A stretch of 8,463 nt of DNA from Rubrobacter sp. (GTDB lineage Bacteria > Actinomycetota > Rubrobacteria > Rubrobacterales > Rubrobacteraceae): the NCBI GenBank assembly GCA_016781725.1, contig JADDPU010000521.1, positions 1,989-10,451 of the forward strand, given 5' to 3'. The translations under genes and the position numbers were made by a program. The stretch's first letter is position 1, and every line of letters begins with the position of its first letter. This document shows, piece after piece, positions 6,165-8,463 of this stretch. The notes beneath the pieces were generated by a model. That model had not been told where the DNA came from. It did no database searches and worked only from the letters and a program-made list of their open reading frames with translations.

Positions 6165-6827
6165 CTACGCCTCCTCGAGGGTCCGCTCCACGGGGGCCGA
6201 GGACTTGACGGCCGCCACCTTGTAGCCGGCCTCCTCGAGGGCCTGGACCGTCCCCGAGGGGTTCGTGGTCTCCAGACGCAGCACGATCAGGCGGTTGCTG
6301 GCGCGCGGGGCCGGGGCCAGAAAGACGCCGGCTATGTTGACCCGGCGGTCCCGGATCACGTCGGTGACGTTCGCCAGCATCCCCGGCTGATTCGGCACCT
6401 CGACCTCGACCCAGCTGCCCATCCCGTGCGCCCCGACGAGCTCTATGAGGGTGCGCATCATGTCCGATGAAGTGATGATCCCCACAAGCTCGCCGTCGGC
6501 CACCACGGGGAGGCAACCTATCTTGCGGTCGTAGATCTCGCGCGCCGCGTGCTCGATGGTGTCGAGCGGGCCGATGGTGGCAAGGTCCGTGCTCATGATA
6601 TCCCGAAGACGCACCCACGAGAGCGTGTCCCTCTCGCCGCCGGAGCCCCGCGCCGGGCTGACGTCCCTGAGGTCCCTATCCGAGACCAAACCGACGAGGC
6701 GTCCCCCCTCGACTATCGGTAAATGCCTTATCCCAGACTCCTGACAGACGCCCCAGGCCTCGGCCGCGCTCGCCTCAGGCCCGAGCGTGATGACCTCCCG
6801 CGTCATGGAATCCCTCACCCGTAGCAT
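6165..6827 (-). CDS. CBS-CBS-ACT domain protein (AcuB-like)
   Basis: The 220-residue protein has two CBS domains followed by an ACT domain. CBS1 is about residues 7-60, with HLPIVEGGRLVGLVSDRDL (35-53). CBS2 is about 77-130, with CLPVVADGELVGIITSSDM (105-123). The ACT domain begins near 138 and contains the ligand-loop motif NQPGMLANV (146-154). CBS pairs usually bind adenosine nucleotides, and ACT domains often bind amino acids, so this is probably a small-molecule sensor. The architecture and length match the AcuB family, whose B. subtilis member is linked to acetoin use. No acetoin genes are present here, so that role is not transferred. The ATG start has GGAGGG 5 bases upstream. It lies 82 bases downstream of the MetE-like gene on the same strand. 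No catalytic domain is attached, so a partner protein is expected but not visible. Confidence 0.9.
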   Translation of the reverse strand: MLRVRDSMTREVITLGPEASAAEAWGVCQESGIRHLPIVEGGRLVGLVSDRDLRDVSPARGSGGERDTLSWVRLRDIMSTDLATIGPLDTIEHAAREIYDRKIGCLPVVADGELVGIITSSDMMRTLIELVGAHGMGSWVEVEVPNQPGMLANVTDVIRDRRVNIAGVFLAPAPRASNRLIVLRLETTNPSGTVQALEEAGYKVAAVKSSAPVERTLEEA

Positions 6828-6859
6828 CTATGCCCTCCTCTACAGTGGCCGACCCGGGC

Positions 6860-6865
6860 AGCTTA
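6860..6865 (-). promoter_or_regulatory. Weak candidate -10 box (TAAGCT) for the CBS-ACT gene
   Basis: Read on the minus strand, TAAGCT fits TAnnnT and would start RNA near 6853, about 25 bases before the ATG. No recognisable -35 is present. The gene could equally be read through from the MetE-like gene. Confidence 0.22.
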
Positions 6866-6882
6866 CCACCAGGCCCACGCCC

Positions 6883-6916
6883 GGGATAGCCCCCGGCGGT
6901 ACCGCCGAGCTATCCC
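6883..6916 (-). terminator. 34-nt two-part hairpin at the end of the MetE-like gene
   Basis: GGGATAGC (6883-6890) pairs with GCTATCCC (6909-6916). Inside lies the perfect 12-bp palindrome GGCGGTACCGCC (6895-6906), with C6894 pairing G6907. A small asymmetric internal loop (three C against one A) separates the two stems. The stop codon of the MetE-like gene (6912-6910) is part of the outer stem. No T-tract follows on the minus strand, so it may be a 3'-end stabilising or attenuating structure rather than a full intrinsic terminator. Confidence 0.5.
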
Positions 6917-8028
6917 CAGACCCTCTGCGCCGTCTCGACGATGGTGCGGAGCTTGTGCTCCTCGTCTTCGACGCTTACGGCGTTCCCGATGATCGAGGTC
7001 GCGAACCCGCACTGGGGGCTTAAGGCGAGCCGCTCCAGCGGCACGAACCGCGACGCCTCCCGAAGGCGGGCCTCGAGCCCTTCGACGCTCTCGCGGCGGG
7101 GCGTCTTGGTAGTCACCAGGCCGAGTACGGCTACCTTGTCCTCGGGCACGTGCGAGAGGGGCTCGAAGTTGCCGCTACGCTCGTCGTCGTACTCGAGCAT
7201 CAGGCGCTGCGCCTTTATGCCGCCGAAGATGCGGCGCGCCAGCGGCTCGTAGGAGCCGGAGACGAGCCACCGGCTCCCCTGGTTGCCCCGGCACAGGTGA
7301 AAGGAGAACGTGAGGTCCTTGTGATCCCCTATCACGTGATTGTCCAGCTCGATCCCCCGGCCCAGCCAGCGGTCCAGATTCCAGCCGCGGCGCTCGTAGA
7401 ACTCGCGGGTCCTCGCGTCGAGCAACAGCGGGTAGTGGGGCGCGTCGAGCTGGACGTACTCGGCCCCGAGCCGCGCCAGCTCCTCGACCTCCTCGCGCAA
7501 GATCTCGGCGACGTCCTCGAGGAAGAGGTCGAGCGTGGGATAGGCCTCCCTGGAGAGCTCGGGCGACCAGAGGTTCGCGTACATGCTCGGGCTAGGTAGC
7601 GTGACCTTTACGGTCCTCTGGGTGCGGCCCCTCGCGTACACGAACTCCTCGACCGAGAGGTGCCTGCGGCGGCGCAGCTCGCCGACCACCCCGAGGGTTG
7701 GCGGACGCTCCACCGTCTTGTCCCCCACGCCCTCGTCGCCGTGCCACTCGCCCCACAGCCAGGCATCTATCGTATGCCCGCCGAAGCCCTCGACGGCCTC
7801 GACCAGCTGGCTCTGGAAGGACTCCCGGCGCATCTCGCCGTCCGTGACGACGTCAAGCCCGGCCCGCTCCTGCAGCCCGATGGCCCAATCCACAGCCCGA
7901 TCCTCGACGCGCTTGAACTCGGCGGCCGAGATCTCGCCGGCGGCGTGGCGCTCCCTGGCCTCGAGCAGCTCGGGCGGACGCAGGAGGCTGCCGACGACGT
8001 CGGCGCGGGGCGTAGTTGCGGGGTTCAC
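6910..8028 (-). CDS. Lone MetE-type barrel, cobalamin-independent methionine synthase II family (YxjG/YxjH-like)
   Basis: The 372-residue protein matches the catalytic C-terminal half of cobalamin-independent methionine synthase and lacks the N-terminal domain that helps bind polyglutamyl folate. The zinc ligands known from MetE are all visible: His244 and Cys246 in HLCRGN, Glu279 in LMLEYDD, and Cys340 in LSPQCGF. VGSLLRP (12-18), TDGE (62-65) and LDAPHY (194-199, equivalent to the IDEPAL region) also fit. The opening PRADVVGSLLRP is close to what I recall for B. subtilis YxjG/YxjH, 375-380 residue homologues linked to methionine metabolism. The likely activity is thiolate activation by zinc for methyl transfer to homocysteine; another thiol, as in epoxyalkane:CoM transferase, is possible. 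The GTG start at 8028-8026 has no Shine-Dalgarno but a TAGACT box 6 bases upstream, suggesting leaderless translation. The methyl donor is unknown. Confidence 0.88.
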   Translation of the reverse strand: MNPATTPRADVVGSLLRPPELLEARERHAAGEISAAEFKRVEDRAVDWAIGLQERAGLDVVTDGEMRRESFQSQLVEAVEGFGGHTIDAWLWGEWHGDEGVGDKTVERPPTLGVVGELRRRRHLSVEEFVYARGRTQRTVKVTLPSPSMYANLWSPELSREAYPTLDLFLEDVAEILREEVEELARLGAEYVQLDAPHYPLLLDARTREFYERRGWNLDRWLGRGIELDNHVIGDHKDLTFSFHLCRGNQGSRWLVSGSYEPLARRIFGGIKAQRLMLEYDDERSGNFEPLSHVPEDKVAVLGLVTTKTPRRESVEGLEARLREASRFVPLERLALSPQCGFATSIIGNAVSVEDEEHKLRTIVETAQRVWG

Positions 8029-8034
8029 GGGGCC

Positions 8035-8040
8035 AGTCTA
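8035..8040 (-). promoter_or_regulatory. TAGACT -10 box placed for a leaderless mRNA
   Basis: On the minus strand TAGACT is followed by six bases (GGCCCC) and then the GTG start of the MetE-like gene. RNA synthesis 7 bases after the -10 would begin exactly at the G of GTG. No Shine-Dalgarno is present, which agrees with leaderless initiation, common in actinobacteria. No clear -35 is seen. Confidence 0.5.
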
Positions 8041-8050
8041 ACACCGGCCC

Positions 8051-8064
8051 GCCGCTTAGGCGGC
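8051..8064 (-). terminator. Short hairpin over the stop codon of the 69-residue gene
   Basis: GCCGC (8051-8055) pairs with GCGGC (8060-8064) around a 4-base loop containing part of the TAA stop. There is no T-tract, so it may only slow polymerase or protect the 3' end. It separates the small gene from the promoter-like TAGACT of the next gene. Confidence 0.35.
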
Positions 8065-8265
8065 TATCTCGACTACCTCCGAACCTGCCCCGGAGGCAGG
8101 CTCCCGCACGAAGAACGTCTCGGGGTCGAGGGGGAACACCACCTTCAACGCGCAACCTGGGTTTCGCTCGCCGGCGATCTTCAGGGCCGTCTGGATGCTC
8201 TCGGCCTTTACGGACAACCTGGGACGGTCGGCGGCCCCTTCAACGTCTATACAAACTCTTACCAC
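8056..8265 (-). CDS. Small protein of unknown function, 69 residues
   Basis: I do not recognise this protein. The GTG start at 8265-8263 has a strong GGGAGG Shine-Dalgarno 7 bases upstream, which makes expression likely. The sequence suggests a compact strand-helix-strand-strand fold. RVCIDVEG (3-10) looks like a strand and ESIQTALKIAGER (22-34) an amphipathic helix. ALKVVFPLDPETFFV (39-53) looks like a strand with a turn, and EVVEIAA ends the chain. There are two cysteines (5 and 38), no signal peptide and no membrane segment, so a cytosolic protein is expected. It lies 27 bases upstream of the MetE-like gene on the same strand, but a separate promoter for that gene seems present. A lineage-specific conserved hypothetical is the most cautious reading. 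Confidence 0.72.
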   Translation of the reverse strand: MVRVCIDVEGAADRPRLSVKAESIQTALKIAGERNPGCALKVVFPLDPETFFVREPASGAGSEVVEIAA

Positions 8266-8283
8266 TCGAAGTCCTCCCTCTGC

Positions 8284-8289
8284 AAAGTA
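8284..8289 (-). promoter_or_regulatory. Candidate -10 box (TACTTT) for the small gene
   Basis: On the minus strand TACTTT fits TAnnnT and lies 18 bases before the GTG at 8265. It would leave a short leader that still contains the GGGAGG ribosome site. No good -35 hexamer is present at the usual distance. Confidence 0.35.
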
Positions 8290-8359
8290 CGATCAAGGCC
8301 CCTTGTACACCTCCCGCATTACGTCCCGGTAACAGGGTCGCAAAATGCCGGCAACAGAG

Positions 8360-8371
8360 GTACGCGCGTAC
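8360..8371. promoter_or_regulatory. 12-bp perfect palindrome, candidate operator
   Basis: GTACGCGCGTAC is fully self-complementary. It lies about 95 bases upstream of the 69-residue gene, in a stretch with no convincing coding frame. Dyads of this size are typical of dimeric regulator sites, but no regulator gene is in the window and a chance palindrome in GC-rich DNA is possible. Confidence 0.3.
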
Positions 8372-8445
8372 TCACGCAACGGATCAAACCGGTGCTGAGG
8401 CGCTTGCGGTCACTTGGTAAGAGAGGGCGTCAAGCACAGAGAAGC

Positions 8446-8463
8446 CGGGGCCTCGCGGCCCCG
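8446..8463. terminator. Strong GC hairpin at the window edge, probably part of a terminator
   Basis: CGGGGCC (8446-8452) pairs with GGCCCCG (8457-8463) around a TCGC loop. The preceding bases GAGAAGC could extend the stem if the sequence beyond the window reads GCTTCTC or similar, and a T-tract could follow there. On the minus strand the bases after the hairpin (GCTTCTCTGTGCTTG) are only mildly T-rich. The stem is cut by the window end, so direction cannot be decided. Confidence 0.5.

Noticed and set aside
5557..6618. Minus-strand open frame of about 353 codons across the epimerase and the CBS-ACT gene
   Set aside because: It is very Arg/Pro-rich and spans two well-identified genes on opposite strands in the wrong frame.
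8016..8420. Plus-strand frame of 134 codons near the right end
   Set aside because: It is Arg/Pro/Ser-rich, lacks a ribosome site and motifs, and runs opposite the better supported 69-residue gene.
8266..8463. A tRNA, tmRNA or SAM-type riboswitch upstream of the methionine-related genes
   Set aside because: No cloverleaf, TTCGA arm, CCA end or riboswitch core pattern could be found by eye. Only short dyads are present.

Overview
The window is GC-rich bacterial chromosome with tightly packed genes. Only two of the nine complete genes start with ATG; six start with GTG and one with TTG. Shine-Dalgarno sequences are of the GGAGG type. It contains an F420-type luciferase-like oxidoreductase, a YxjG/YxjH-type lone methionine synthase barrel and several SDR/MDR oxidoreductases. 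Together these fit a high-GC actinomycete-like organism, possibly of the Rubrobacter kind. That assignment is an inference from style and gene content; there is no rRNA or other marker in the window.

Layout, left to right. (1) 1-197 is the 3' end of a plus-strand gene whose product ends in a Ser/Pro/Ala-rich linker and a charged coiled-coil tail with an 11-residue tandem repeat. A small hairpin with a T-rich flank follows. (2) 321-2338 is a plus-strand pair: a zinc-free quinone oxidoreductase (MDR family) overlapping by 4 bp (GTGA) a luciferase-like, probably F420-dependent oxidoreductase. A TACAAT -10 box precedes the pair. (3) 2438-4659 is a minus-strand pair: an atypical SDR/epimerase-like protein overlapping by 4 bp (GTGA) a zinc-dependent formaldehyde/alcohol dehydrogenase. 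(4) 4769-6137 is a plus-strand pair, divergent from (3): a GNAT N-acetyltransferase and, one base later from a TTG start, an NAD-dependent epimerase/dehydratase. (5) 6165-6827, minus strand, is an AcuB-like CBS-CBS-ACT ligand-sensing protein; the 27-bp gap that separates it from the convergent epimerase gene lies inside a 28-nt palindrome. (6) 6910-8028, minus strand, is a lone MetE-type zinc methyltransferase barrel, apparently transcribed from a promoter that would give a leaderless mRNA. (7) 8056-8265, minus strand, is a 69-residue protein of unknown function. (8) 8266-8463 has no recognisable gene but holds a 12-bp perfect palindrome and, at the edge, a strong GC-rich hairpin.

How the genes may work together. 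Each of the three couplets probably forms one translationally coupled transcript and looks like a housekeeping or detoxification redox module: quinone/carbonyl reduction with F420 chemistry, aldehyde oxidation with an SDR partner, and acetyl transfer with a sugar- or carbonyl-modifying SDR. The right-hand minus-strand genes touch one-carbon/methionine metabolism (MetE-like) and small-molecule sensing (CBS-ACT), but nothing in the sequence ties them into one pathway. I see no CRISPR array, insertion sequence, tRNA, rRNA, phage gene or clear defence system. The more notable items are small-scale: the intergenic palindromes, the leaderless promoter, the hendecad-like tail and the orphan 69-residue protein. 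I do not think the sequence alone supports a claim of a new biological system.
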